64,000 nt of DNA, taken from assembly GCA_036676475.1 (NCBI GenBank), contig JAKFCU010000036.1:1-64000 (forward strand), read 5' to 3'. Shown piece after piece: positions 55,708 to 63,836 of this stretch. The stretch's first letter is position 1, and every line of letters begins with the position of its first letter. The DNA comes from LC029 sp036676475. Its GTDB lineage: Bacteria; Bacillota; Bacilli; Aneurinibacillales; RAOX-1. A model generated the notes under the pieces. That model was not told the origin of the DNA. It saw only the letters and a program-made list of their open reading frames with translations, and ran no database searches. The position numbers were made by a program, and so were the translations under genes.

Positions 55708-56473
55708 AAGGATTTTTTTGACCACTCTCTTGCTCTTGGTCTTTATATGGAGCTTATTTTCCATATCATGGGGACCGGGGCTTTTTCATTCTGGAGGCTT
55801 CACCACGCTGGTGCAGATGGTGGAAGGGATATTCCGGCCAGATTTGACTTCCGAAATCGTAGAACTAGCGATCATTTCAACATGGAGAACATTAGCTTAT
55901 GCTGTTGCGGGAATGTCCCTTGCTCTTCTCATTGGTTTGCTGTTTGGTGTATTGGCTTCAGGAATTCTCGTTTCAAAAAAATTCAACCGTACGTTGACTA
56001 TGAGCGTTTTCCGCGGTGTCTTAGGTTTTATGCGGGCGATTCATGAATTAGTTTGGGCTTGGTTATTTGTTGCTGCCTGGGGCTTAACTCCTTATGCTGC
56101 TATATTTGCGATTGCCTTGCCATATGGTGGAATTTTAGGGCGCATTTTTGCAGATATGCTAAATGATGCACCCAAACAACCGATTAGAGCCTTGCAAGCC
56201 ACAGGTGCTTCGCGATGGCAGGTCTTGTTTTATGGTTATTTTCCACTTTCCATCGCCGATATGATGAGCTATGTATTTTACCGTTTTGAATGTGCGATCC
56301 GTTCTTCCGCCATCATGAGCTTTATCGGGCTAGGCGGTCTTGGTTATCAGATTCAGTTGTCTCTAAATGATTTAAAATACGATGAAGTTTGGACCTTTAT
56401 GTACTTTTTAATCGGGTTGGTCATCCTTGTCGATGTTTGGAGTCAGCTGTTGCGAAAGAAGTTGGTTGCATGA
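55682..56473 (+). CDS. ABC transporter permease 1 (PhnE-like)
   Basis: 263 residues, about five to six membrane helices. The EAA-type loop is PKQPIRALQATGASRWQVLFYGYFP, and the C-terminal pattern FECAIRSSAIMSFIGLGGLGYQIQLS is typical of PhnE permeases. It overlaps the ATPase upstream and permease 2 downstream. Confidence 0.93.
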   Translation: MQKLLYFHKRIFLTTLLLLVFIWSLFSISWGPGLFHSGGFTTLVQMVEGIFRPDLTSEIVELAIISTWRTLAYAVAGMSLALLIGLLFGVLASGILVSKKFNRTLTMSVFRGVLGFMRAIHELVWAWLFVAAWGLTPYAAIFAIALPYGGILGRIFADMLNDAPKQPIRALQATGASRWQVLFYGYFPLSIADMMSYVFYRFECAIRSSAIMSFIGLGGLGYQIQLSLNDLKYDEVWTFMYFLIGLVILVDVWSQLLRKKLVA

Positions 56474-57309
56474 AAAAGAAGTGGAATTTTGGGTTTATAC
56501 AATTCTCGGTTCTTATGGCCATGATCCTCTTCATTGCCTCTTGGTATTTTATTATTGGAGTAGAAAGAGCAAGCATATTGGATTTATTTTCTGTAAAAAA
56601 CTGGCAGCATACCACAAGATTTTTGCAGGATTTGCTTGGAGTGGGAGAGGATCATCCAGCCTTTTCGAATGGTGAAAGCTGGATCAATGCCATCAAGCTG
56701 AGCTATGAAACATTGCAAATGAGTGTAATGGCGATTGGATTTGCGACCCTGGGCATGATCTTTACTGTTATTCCAGCTGCAAGAACAGCAGCCAATGGGA
56801 AGTTAACTTTATCTAAGAAATGGTATGGATGGATCGTTTATGGACTTATTCGCGGCCTATATATTTTTTCTCGCGCTGTGCCTGAATTGATCTGGGCGAT
56901 GATGATCATTTTTATTTTTAAGCCTGGGCTTCTTCCGGGGGCAATTGCATTAGCTTTGCATAATTTCGGGATATTAGGGAAGCTGTGTGCAGAGGTCATT
57001 GAAGATCTTGATTTACGCCCGATCAGAAGCCTGGCTTCCTCAGGCGCCGGAAGGCTTCAAATCCTGGTGTATGGGATCATCCCTATGGTGATGCCCAAGT
57101 TTATTACCTTTATTCTTTATCGTTGGGAAGTCATTATACGTACTACGATTGTCGTTGGATTTGTCGGGGCAGGGGGTCTGGGGCACCAATTTAAACTGAG
57201 TATGAGTTGGTTTCATTACACAGAAATCACTTTGTTTATAATCTGTTATTTAATCCTTGTATTTTTGGTCGACCTTCTCTCCGAAGCGATGCGAAAAATG
57301 GTTCAATGA
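56470..57309 (+). CDS. ABC transporter permease 2 (PhnE-like)
   Basis: 279 residues from ATG 56470, overlapping the first permease stop by four bases. The EAA-type loop is DLRPIRSLASSGAGRLQILVYGIIP, and the pattern RWEVIIRTTIVVGFVGAGGLGHQFKLS follows. Two separate permeases in one operon are normal for this subfamily. The operon ends here with a repeat and a terminator. Confidence 0.93.
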   Translation: MKKKWNFGFIQFSVLMAMILFIASWYFIIGVERASILDLFSVKNWQHTTRFLQDLLGVGEDHPAFSNGESWINAIKLSYETLQMSVMAIGFATLGMIFTVIPAARTAANGKLTLSKKWYGWIVYGLIRGLYIFSRAVPELIWAMMIIFIFKPGLLPGAIALALHNFGILGKLCAEVIEDLDLRPIRSLASSGAGRLQILVYGIIPMVMPKFITFILYRWEVIIRTTIVVGFVGAGGLGHQFKLSMSWFHYTEITLFIICYLILVFLVDLLSEAMRKMVQ

Positions 57310-57348
57310 CATAAGAAAGCTACTGGCATAGCTGTATGACGATAAATA
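57309..57348 (-). repeat. Interspersed palindromic repeat, truncated copy
   Basis: ATAAGAAAGCTACTGGCATAGC then a shortened TATGACGATAA tail. It starts at the stop of permease 2. Confidence 0.7.
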
Positions 57349-57351
57349 TAA

Positions 57352-57387
57352 ACAAGTGCCATCTGTTTTCGCGATGGCACTTATTTT
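57352..57387. terminator. Bidirectional terminator between the ABC operon and NDH-2
   Basis: AAGTGCCATC pairs with GATGGCACTT around a nine-base loop. ATTTT follows. Confidence 0.85.
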
Positions 57388-57389
57388 AC

Positions 57390-58454
57390 TTATCCTAGAT
57401 GTTTCTTATACAGCCAAAGTACTCCTGATTTAAGGAGGCGAGGTACTCGGCCGTGGAGCGGAGTATCCCCAATGACGGCAAAACCTTCTTTTTTCCCAAG
57501 GGAACCAAAAACGGCTTTAAGCTTAATAGGAGGCAATTGTACAGGTTGTCCTTTCCATTTGGCCAGTAATACATCCCGGAGTCGATCGGCCATAAGCTCG
57601 GCCAGGTAAGCGCTCGGAGCAAAGCTGGCGGAGGCACAATCCCCGATGATATAGATGTCAGGTTGATTGGGAAGGGAGTAATCCTCATTCACATGGAAGC
57701 GGCCTTGATTATCCCGTTCTCCAGGTAATTCTTCCGTAATAACGGAAGGTTTAATTCCTGCCGTCCAAACCACGGCATCATATTCAAGTGTACCGTGTTG
57801 ATGAATGGCATAGGTCGGATAAAGCTCTGATAATTGAATAAAGTTGACCAATTCAACATCATGATCTCGAAACCAATGTGTAACGTATTCTTGTGTTTTT
57901 TCCGGAAATGGACTTAGTAGTCCTTTACCGCGATTAATGATGGAGATATTTAAGTCAGATCTGGACTGACGCAGTTCAGCAGCGAGTTCTACACCGCTTA
58001 AACCACCGCCAATGATAGCTACTTTCTCGTACGGATCAAGAGTGGTTAAGCGTTGAGAAGCGATTTGTGATTTCTTAATCGTTTGAATGCTAAAGGAGTT
58101 TTCTTCTGCCCCGATTACATTTTGATAATCATCAACACATCCAGCAGCAATCACTAATTGGTCATATTCAATCGGATCAAAATCACGTACGTCAACCCTC
58201 TTCTGGTCTAAATCAATGTGAGTAGCCTCGCCATAGATGATTTTAAATCTCGGGTCCTCAGGGAAAGGATGGGTTAACTCTGATAGCGGGAGTGTACCCG
58301 CAGCTAATGCATAATACTCTACCTTGAAAGTATGATAGGGAAGGCGATCGATTAAAATGATTTCATGATTCTCTTTCATTTTAGACAAAAGGCCTTGAAC
58401 AAGCCTCATGCCGCCGTATCCACCGCCTAAAATGACAAGTCGATTCTTTTTCAT
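57390..58454 (-). CDS. Type II NADH dehydrogenase-like NAD(P)/FAD oxidoreductase (YumB-like)
   Basis: 354 residues from ATG at 58454 (AGAGGTG upstream). The FAD-binding start is VILGGGYGGMRLVQGL, a second Rossmann motif is VAIIGGGLSGVELAAEL, and IYIIGDCASASFAP lies near the C-terminus. The family passes electrons from NADH to menaquinone or other acceptors. It lacks the long membrane-anchoring C-terminus of classical Ndh, as YumB-like members do. Confidence 0.9.
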   Translation of the reverse strand: MKKNRLVILGGGYGGMRLVQGLLSKMKENHEIILIDRLPYHTFKVEYYALAAGTLPLSELTHPFPEDPRFKIIYGEATHIDLDQKRVDVRDFDPIEYDQLVIAAGCVDDYQNVIGAEENSFSIQTIKKSQIASQRLTTLDPYEKVAIIGGGLSGVELAAELRQSRSDLNISIINRGKGLLSPFPEKTQEYVTHWFRDHDVELVNFIQLSELYPTYAIHQHGTLEYDAVVWTAGIKPSVITEELPGERDNQGRFHVNEDYSLPNQPDIYIIGDCASASFAPSAYLAELMADRLRDVLLAKWKGQPVQLPPIKLKAVFGSLGKKEGFAVIGDTPLHGRVPRLLKSGVLWLYKKHLG

Positions 58455-58545
58455 GGATAACACCTCTGTTGTACTGCGATTCATACCTATCTATATTATG
58501 ACAAATTGGTGAAAATGTACAAACTTAAGAAAATGGACTAGGTAG

Positions 58546-58770
58546 AAAACCTCTTTATTTTATGAATTAAAGGATAATGTACCCAACGAGGTGCCTCTTT
58601 ATGACTTGTTCCGAATTAATATTCCATATGAAATTGCTAAGGAACGGTTGGAGGAACGAAAAAAAATAGTAACAAGGGAGGAAATCAATTTCCTTTTCCA
58701 TTTTTTTATTTATACCATCCCTGTAGAAGAATGGATAAGTTCTACGTCTCTTGAAACAATAGGATTATAG
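58546..58770 (+). other. Open frame without a clear start codon (possible small gene or gene remnant)
   Basis: Between NDH-2 and vanW, the frame from 58547 to TAG 58768-58770 is open for 74 codons. It reads as plausible protein, with VPLYDLFRINIPYEIAKERL, a charged helix (EERKKIVTREE), then FLFHFFIYTIPVEEWI. No ATG occurs. GTG 58591 and TTG 58606 have no SD. It may be a short gene with an unusual start, a decayed gene, or chance. Confidence 0.3.
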
Positions 58771-58794
58771 CCAACGTACAAGGGGATGGTTTTT

Positions 58795-59760
58795 GTGAGT
58801 TATACTGTCAAGGCCGTGTTATTCATTTTCTTGTCTTTATTATTCTTTGGCAAAGCCTCTGCAGACTTAACTATACAGGAACTTACCGGTATATCGGAAG
58901 ATGCAGGTGAAATCATTAGTTTCCGACACTTGGATGAGTATTTCAAGATGAAGATCAGCGATTATCTGGTCCCTGAATTAGGAATTCAAGTACTTGATGT
59001 CGAAAAATTATTAAAGACTGCCGATCGCATTAAGACTCACATAGAAGTAAAAGAACAGAGTGCGTTCATTAACGAGCATGGTAAAGTGGTGGAACACCTC
59101 ACTGGAGTTTCTTTGGACCGAGAAAAGTTTCTTGAGAAAATTCTAGAAGTGGTGTATTCACCCCAAGAAGATATGGATGGTATGCTGCTTCCGTTAAAAT
59201 TGACTCCTCCGAGAGTACATACTCAACATTTGCGACAATCCATGGAACGGAGGCTATCGAGCTTTGCCACTTATTATAATGCGAGGAATCAAAATCGAGC
59301 ACATAATATACATTTAGCCTCATCATCCATTAATTATTACGTTTTACTCCCTGGAGAGGTTTTTTCCTTTAATAAAATAGTGGGAAAAAGAACGATGGAA
59401 AGAGGGTATAAACGCGCTCCTGTCATTGTAAGAGGAGAGCTTTCGGAAGGGATTGGAGGAGGGATTTGCCAAGTCTCTTCTACCTTGTTCAATGCAGTAG
59501 ATAAGGCTGGCTTAACCATCCTAAAGCGATATTCCCACAGCAAACAAGTAGGGTATGTTCCGCCTGGAAGAGATGCTACCGTAAGTTGGTACGGACCGGA
59601 TTTTGAATTTCGAAACGATTATGATCATCCAGTCATGATAAAAAGCTATGCTGGAAATGGAGTAAACGCAATTTCGATCTATTCCAGCAAAATGTTAGAA
59701 GCTGAATTGCGAGATGTACCCGAAGCACCAAAAAAGCTACCCAAAGAAACAAACAGTTAA
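58795..59760 (+). CDS. VanW family protein
   Basis: 321 residues from GTG 58795 (AAGGGG nine bases before; ATG 58786 also in frame). A signal peptide or anchor (about 1-24) precedes a strand-rich region. The VanW domain (about 155-285) has VLLPGEVFSFNKIVGKRTMERGYKRAP and GGGICQVSSTLFNAV. VanW proteins occur with vancomycin-resistance and cell-wall genes but have no proven activity. No van genes are nearby. Confidence 0.92.
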   Translation: MSYTVKAVLFIFLSLLFFGKASADLTIQELTGISEDAGEIISFRHLDEYFKMKISDYLVPELGIQVLDVEKLLKTADRIKTHIEVKEQSAFINEHGKVVEHLTGVSLDREKFLEKILEVVYSPQEDMDGMLLPLKLTPPRVHTQHLRQSMERRLSSFATYYNARNQNRAHNIHLASSSINYYVLLPGEVFSFNKIVGKRTMERGYKRAPVIVRGELSEGIGGGICQVSSTLFNAVDKAGLTILKRYSHSKQVGYVPPGRDATVSWYGPDFEFRNDYDHPVMIKSYAGNGVNAISIYSSKMLEAELRDVPEAPKKLPKETNS

Positions 59761-59829
59761 TAATGAGGAAATATAGAGAAGGAATCTAACCTTCTCCATT
59801 ATTTCTTAATGGAATTTGGAGGGGATACC

Positions 59830-60321
59830 ATGCTATCCTTCATCATCAGATCGATACCTAATTTGTTTTCCCTAGGAAACTTATTGTCAGGTGTATTTTC
59901 TATCACATTCGCGATGAACGGATTTTATAAAATGGCCAGTACCTTGATTTTTTTATCTGCGTTTTTAGATCTTTTTGATGGAAGAATTGCCAGGAAATTA
60001 AAGGTAAGTAATCAAATTGGTGTGGAACTTGATTCATTGGCTGATGTGGTTAGCTTCGGTGTTGCACCAGCTATTATTTTTTATACTTTAGCTGATCCCA
60101 GTTGGATTACCTCAATTGCTTTTATTCTTTACCCCACGATGGGAGCTTTGCGCTTAGCACGATTTAACGCGAATCCAACTGTAGGTTATTTTGTTGGTGT
60201 TCCGATTACGTTTGCGGGATTGTTCATGAGTTTAATGGCCCTCTTTTCTTACACTAATCCATGGATCACAATCCTATTGGCTTACCTCATGATCAGCCCA
60301 ATTCGAATCATGAAATTATAA
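59830..60321 (+). CDS. pssA: CDP-diacylglycerol--serine O-phosphatidyltransferase
   Basis: 163 residues from ATG 59830 (GGAGGGG upstream). The CDP-alcohol phosphotransferase motif DGRIARKLKVSNQIGVELDSLAD has all Asp residues. Membrane helices surround it. It makes phosphatidylserine, the precursor of phosphatidylethanolamine. The length is near B. subtilis PssA (177). No psd gene is next to it. Confidence 0.92.
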   Translation: MLSFIIRSIPNLFSLGNLLSGVFSITFAMNGFYKMASTLIFLSAFLDLFDGRIARKLKVSNQIGVELDSLADVVSFGVAPAIIFYTLADPSWITSIAFILYPTMGALRLARFNANPTVGYFVGVPITFAGLFMSLMALFSYTNPWITILLAYLMISPIRIMKL

Positions 60322-60382
60322 AAAAAGTTTTTATCGAAGCCTATTCGAAGGTGTAGCCAAGTTCTTCTTTAGCGGAAACTTT

Positions 60383-60474
60383 TTCCCACCCTTTACATCA
60401 AGGGGTAAACCCTCAATTTTGATAAACTACATTTTATCAAAATTGACCCGGAGGGTTGATGTAAAGGGTGGGAA
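60383..60474. repeat. 92-bp compound inverted repeat
   Basis: An outer 19-bp perfect arm (60383-60401 with 60456-60474; TTCCCACCCTTTACATCAA) surrounds an inner 14-bp perfect arm (60413-60426 with 60433-60446; TCAATTTTGATAAA) and a six-base loop. The mismatched middle segments are themselves small palindromes (GGGTAAACCC and CCCGGAGGG), so side hairpins are possible. It does not belong to the 50-bp repeat family. It has no T run on the plus side. Confidence 0.9.
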
Positions 60475-60525
60475 TTTATGCGGTATAAGGAGGTTGAGTC
60501 AGGGAAGTATATACTTTCTTATACC

Positions 60526-60578
60526 GTGAGAAAGCTACTAGCGTAGCTTTATGCGTATAATACTTGACTGATAAGTAT
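60526..60578 (-). repeat. Interspersed palindromic repeat, one copy
   Basis: GAGAAAGCTACTAGCGTAGC then TGCGTATAATACTTGACTGA. It lies between the 92-bp inverted repeat and the next small gene. Confidence 0.87.
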
Positions 60579-60671
60579 TTAAAAATTAATATTGACGAAT
60601 CCATGAATAATTTGCATAGTAAAAATATGATGTTAATCTCAAGTGAAGATGAGGTAGAAAGGAGTACAGGC

Positions 60672-60905
60672 ATGGGAGTATGTATGAAGGATCATCCAGC
60701 TGAGGATGTAAGAGAAAAAATAGAGGAGGTCCAAGATTTATTGAATCCTTCCTTAGTGACAGGATTACTGAGAGGGCTTGAAGAGAACAGATGGGAACAG
60801 CCTGTTCTTAACGAACTTTTTCATGCCTTGAAGAAGTTGGAAAAAAGCTTGGATGGGGAAAATATAGAACCGATTGTTCAAGATATCGCGAAATTTTTAT
60901 TGTAA
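60672..60905 (+). CDS. Small helical protein of unknown function
   Basis: 77 residues from ATG 60672 (AAAGGAG at good spacing); the frame is open further upstream into the repeat but without an SD. It is acidic and helical (EDVREKIEEVQDLLNPSLVTGLLRGLEENRWEQPVLNELFHALKKLEKSL). There is no membrane segment and no recognised domain. Confidence 0.65.
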   Translation: MGVCMKDHPAEDVREKIEEVQDLLNPSLVTGLLRGLEENRWEQPVLNELFHALKKLEKSLDGENIEPIVQDIAKFLL

Positions 60906-60932
60906 TACCACTGATTCGAAAACAATACATAT

Positions 60933-60976
60933 TAAAGTATGGATGTATTTTTTAAAAATGCTCCATACTTTTTTTG
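60933..60976 (+). terminator. Terminator after the 77-residue gene
   Basis: AAAGTATGGA pairs with TCCATACTTT across an 18-base loop. TTTTTTT overlaps and follows. Confidence 0.8.
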
Positions 60977-61075
60977 CTTATGAATAATTAACCATGAATG
61001 GTACAAAATGTGTGTATGTATCATACTTAAAAAGCTGCTTTAGGGGCTTTCACAACTGAAAGGAAGGTATTGGGA

Positions 61076-61285
61076 ATGGGGCTGATATCCGTTCTCTCCA
61101 TTAAAAAGAAAATGGACCTAAAAGGTGAGTATTTTGACGTAATGATCAACTTGGATGGTCAATTTACTCGTTGTTTTCTAAGATCAGAGTTGGGCCGTAA
61201 CGAATTGTTACATCGTTTGTATTCCGTATCGACGATGGAGGACCTGTATTTGATCGATAATAAAGCCATTTTATATACGGCCTAG
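61076..61285 (+). CDS. Small protein of unknown function
   Basis: 69 residues from ATG 61076 (AAAGGAAGG upstream; ATG 61070 also in frame). Mixed charge, one Cys, no membrane segment. A hairpin with T run follows directly, so it is a monocistronic unit. Confidence 0.6.
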   Translation: MGLISVLSIKKKMDLKGEYFDVMINLDGQFTRCFLRSELGRNELLHRLYSVSTMEDLYLIDNKAILYTA

Positions 61286-61312
61286 GGGAGGGGTGCATAC
61301 CCTTCTTTTTCA
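61286..61312 (+). terminator. Terminator after the 69-residue gene
   Basis: GAGGGGT and ACCCTTC pair around GCAT. TTTTTC follows. Confidence 0.75.
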
Positions 61313-61313
61313 A

Positions 61314-61350
61314 TACTCTTTAGAAAGTATAATTCGCCAGTAGCTTTTTG
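61314..61350 (+). repeat. Interspersed palindromic repeat, truncated copy
   Basis: TTAGAAAGTATAATTCG joined directly to CCAGTAGCTTTTTG. The middle GCATA..GGCTA part is deleted. Confidence 0.65.
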
Positions 61351-61421
61351 ATTTTGGTAATAAACTCCCTGAGCGGTTCATAGATCATAAAGAAAGAGAC
61401 AGACCCTCGGGAGGAAATCGC

Positions 61422-62207
61422 ATGGAAGAAATTTTAAAATCTCTTCTTCTAGGATTAATTCAAGGATTTACAGAGTTTTTGCCTATTAGCAGCACAGGTC
61501 ACCTCGTATTAGGCAGGAAGCTTTTAGACTTGTCTGAGGCCGGATTATTTCTGGATACGATGCTTCATTTTGGCACACTGATCGCGGTTGTTGCTGCTTT
61601 TTGGGAGGATATAGTCCAACTGATCCGAAGACCATTTAGTCGATTGGGACTTTTAATCCTGGTAGGTACCATCCCAACAGCGATTATTGGTCTCTCCTTC
61701 GAAGATTACTTTGAAGAAGTTTCAAAAACAGGATCGACGATTGGCATTGAATTTTTAGCGACGGGTTTCATTCTTTGGGCTGCTGATCGTTGGAAGAATA
61801 AAGGCTCAAAATCGTTGCATGAAATCACCTATAAGGATGCTCTTTTCATAGGAACCTTACAAGGGGCTGCTATTCTTCCTGCGATATCCCGTTCAGGTTT
61901 AACCATTGCTGGTTCACTATTTTGTAGGGTTGAAAAACAAACAGCTGCACGCTTTTCTTTCCTCTTATCACTTCCAGCCATCCTTGGTGCCTGCCTTCTC
62001 CAGGGCAGGAAGTTAGCAGAAAATCAGGTGGAATCCATAGGTGTATTGGCTCTTTTAATCGGAACGTTTGCCGCAGCGATTTCCGGCTATGTAGCGGTCA
62101 GGTGGATGTTAAGGATCCTCAACAAGGGTTCTCTAAGAATTTTTTCGTATTATGTTTGGGTTTTAGGATGTTTTATAATCATTCTTCAGCTGTTAGGTAG
62201 ATGGTAA
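61422..62207 (+). CDS. uppP: Undecaprenyl-diphosphatase UppP (BacA type)
   Basis: 261 residues with about seven to eight membrane helices. Active-site segments GFTEFLPISSTGHLVLG and LPAISRSGLTIAGSLF are intact. It dephosphorylates undecaprenyl diphosphate to recycle the cell-wall carrier and gives bacitracin tolerance. It has SD GGGAGG and stands alone. Confidence 0.95.
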   Translation: MEEILKSLLLGLIQGFTEFLPISSTGHLVLGRKLLDLSEAGLFLDTMLHFGTLIAVVAAFWEDIVQLIRRPFSRLGLLILVGTIPTAIIGLSFEDYFEEVSKTGSTIGIEFLATGFILWAADRWKNKGSKSLHEITYKDALFIGTLQGAAILPAISRSGLTIAGSLFCRVEKQTAARFSFLLSLPAILGACLLQGRKLAENQVESIGVLALLIGTFAAAISGYVAVRWMLRILNKGSLRIFSYYVWVLGCFIIILQLLGRW

Positions 62208-62340
62208 ATATTCCCAAATTTGTCGAAATGTCAACTTTCGTCATAAAATGTAGAAACATTTTGATAGGAATTGTAGAGGAGAATATCGAATTGAATAAGT
62301 GGCAAGATATTAAAAGGCCTAAGATCCGAAGGAGGGTAAT

Positions 62341-62868
62341 ATGGGCATCGGAATGAACTTTGTTTGTTCCTGCTGCGGATATGATAGCGGGATATTAATG
62401 TTAAATCAAGGTACACATGTGTCCCTTGAACAAGTTGTTCAATCCTATATACATACCTATACTCAAGAAATAGACTTGGCTATGCATCCTTATAGGGAAC
62501 AGCAATATCGACATATATTAAGTGATATCATACATTCTTCCGACAGGGAGACCATTCATCATTATGACGGTTGTGTATGCTATGGATGTAATAAAACCTA
62601 TGAGATGCTAGATATTTTACAGCGAAAAGAAGAAGAGGTTTTTGCATGGGAAATGGGTGGAAATAGGATAAATGCAAATCCCATTCAGCAAATGTTTCAA
62701 TTTTCGAATGATCAATGGCAAAGTCTTCTTGGAGAACATCCTCTATGTGTATTTTGCAACCAACAGGTAAAAAAGATTTCCGAAGAATCTCTTGCTAGCG
62801 GCTTGATATGTCCGAAATGCAAGACAGGAAATTTAATGGTTGGCAATGAATTTGAGATATGGGGATAA
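62341..62868 (+). CDS. Zinc-ribbon-like protein of unknown function
   Basis: 175 residues. Four CxxC-type pairs are seen: CSCC near the N-terminus, CVCYGC in the middle, and CVFC plus CPKC near the C-terminus. The first half also holds several His. Two structural zinc sites are plausible. GGAGGG lies five bases before the ATG. No family is recognised. Confidence 0.65.
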   Translation: MGIGMNFVCSCCGYDSGILMLNQGTHVSLEQVVQSYIHTYTQEIDLAMHPYREQQYRHILSDIIHSSDRETIHHYDGCVCYGCNKTYEMLDILQRKEEEVFAWEMGGNRINANPIQQMFQFSNDQWQSLLGEHPLCVFCNQQVKKISEESLASGLICPKCKTGNLMVGNEFEIWG

Positions 62869-62875
62869 GGTATGA

Positions 62876-62922
62876 TGCAAACAGTTTTCAATTTCATAGA
62901 GAGCTGTTTCTTTCTTTTTTGA
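62876..62922 (+). terminator. Possible terminator after the zinc-ribbon gene
   Basis: AAACAG and CTGTTT pair across about 18 bases and are followed by CTTTCTTTTTT. Confidence 0.5.
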
Positions 62923-62987
62923 AGTATTTTTTCTTTGGATAATTTGTTAAAATGTTACTGTAGTAGACTATAAAGGAGGTAATAAGC

Positions 62988-63608
62988 CTGAAACGTGTAA
63001 CTGTAATATCAAGTGATCTCATGTCCAAAGCCAAACAGTTTATTCATGATGGGTTGGCCATTGAACCTGTTTTGATTAAGGACCATGGAGAGATGACAAA
63101 AGTCATTTTTCAAGAGGAGTACCATTTGTTACCTTGTACTACTCAACGTTTTGTTATGGAGCTGTGTCAGACCCTGTTCCTAAACTTAAAATCACTTCAG
63201 GATGTAGTCAAAGTAAAAGTAAATAAAAAACAGCTTGTTCCTGTCCCGTTAACATTCCAATTGGTATTGATTCCATTAAGATGTATAAACAAAGATAAAG
63301 TGAAGACACGAGGGTTCCTGTGGATTGTTCATCGTCAAATCCTGGAGATTCATCCGATTCCGCTTCATACCAACCATAGTTATCTTGTTTTGAAAAATGG
63401 TGATCAGCTTCAAGTACCATATTCCGCTCACTTTATCCAACAGCAACTTCGGGATGCCTGCCTTATTGAATATTTATTTCAGCAAGCCCACATGTCGTTT
63501 CCTCACGATCAACGCCTCACTCCAATCGGACAAGCATGGAACCCACCCTTCGAATTGCAAATGCAGCTTCTTAATATTGCAGAAGCAATACGCAAATACT
63601 CTTCTTAA
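62988..63608 (+). CDS. comK: ComK-family competence regulator
   Basis: The central part (RGFLWIVHRQILEIHPI...LVLKNGDQLQVPYSAHFIQQQLRDACLIEYLFQQ) matches the ComK pattern of Bacillales, which activates DNA-uptake genes. The perfect SD AAAGGAGGT (62972-62980) is eight bases from an in-frame CTG at 62988. The first ATG (63021) is 41 bases from it with no SD of its own. I therefore place the start at CTG (206 residues); ATG 63021 gives 195. ComK activity here is inferred from family resemblance, and the protein has few of the usual ComK Cys. Confidence 0.75.
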   Translation: MKRVTVISSDLMSKAKQFIHDGLAIEPVLIKDHGEMTKVIFQEEYHLLPCTTQRFVMELCQTLFLNLKSLQDVVKVKVNKKQLVPVPLTFQLVLIPLRCINKDKVKTRGFLWIVHRQILEIHPIPLHTNHSYLVLKNGDQLQVPYSAHFIQQQLRDACLIEYLFQQAHMSFPHDQRLTPIGQAWNPPFELQMQLLNIAEAIRKYSS

Positions 63609-63764
63609 GCAAATTGTTTTCTTTATCAACCTGGTCCCTGGTTAATTTTGCTTTTTAATAGTAAATGTGGTTAAATCAACATATAATTGGACTTCGTGTA
63701 TGCTTCTTCATGGTTTAATAAAAAATAGAGAAGATGAATGCGTGTCGGTCGTAAAAGTACTAAA

Positions 63765-63829
63765 GGACAACAGGTGCATTCCAGCAAGAAGAGAATTCGA
63801 TGTAGTAGGAATGCTGAGAGATGAAGGAG
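63765..63829 (+). promoter_or_regulatory. Possible leader RNA element before RNase J
   Basis: CAACAGGTGCATTCC ... GGAATGCTGAGAGATGAAGGAG, with GCATTCC pairing GGAATGC. A similar stretch lies at 45945-46008, before the lipoprotein gene. No known riboswitch signature is recognised. Confidence 0.35.
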
Positions 63830-63836
63830 TGAACAT

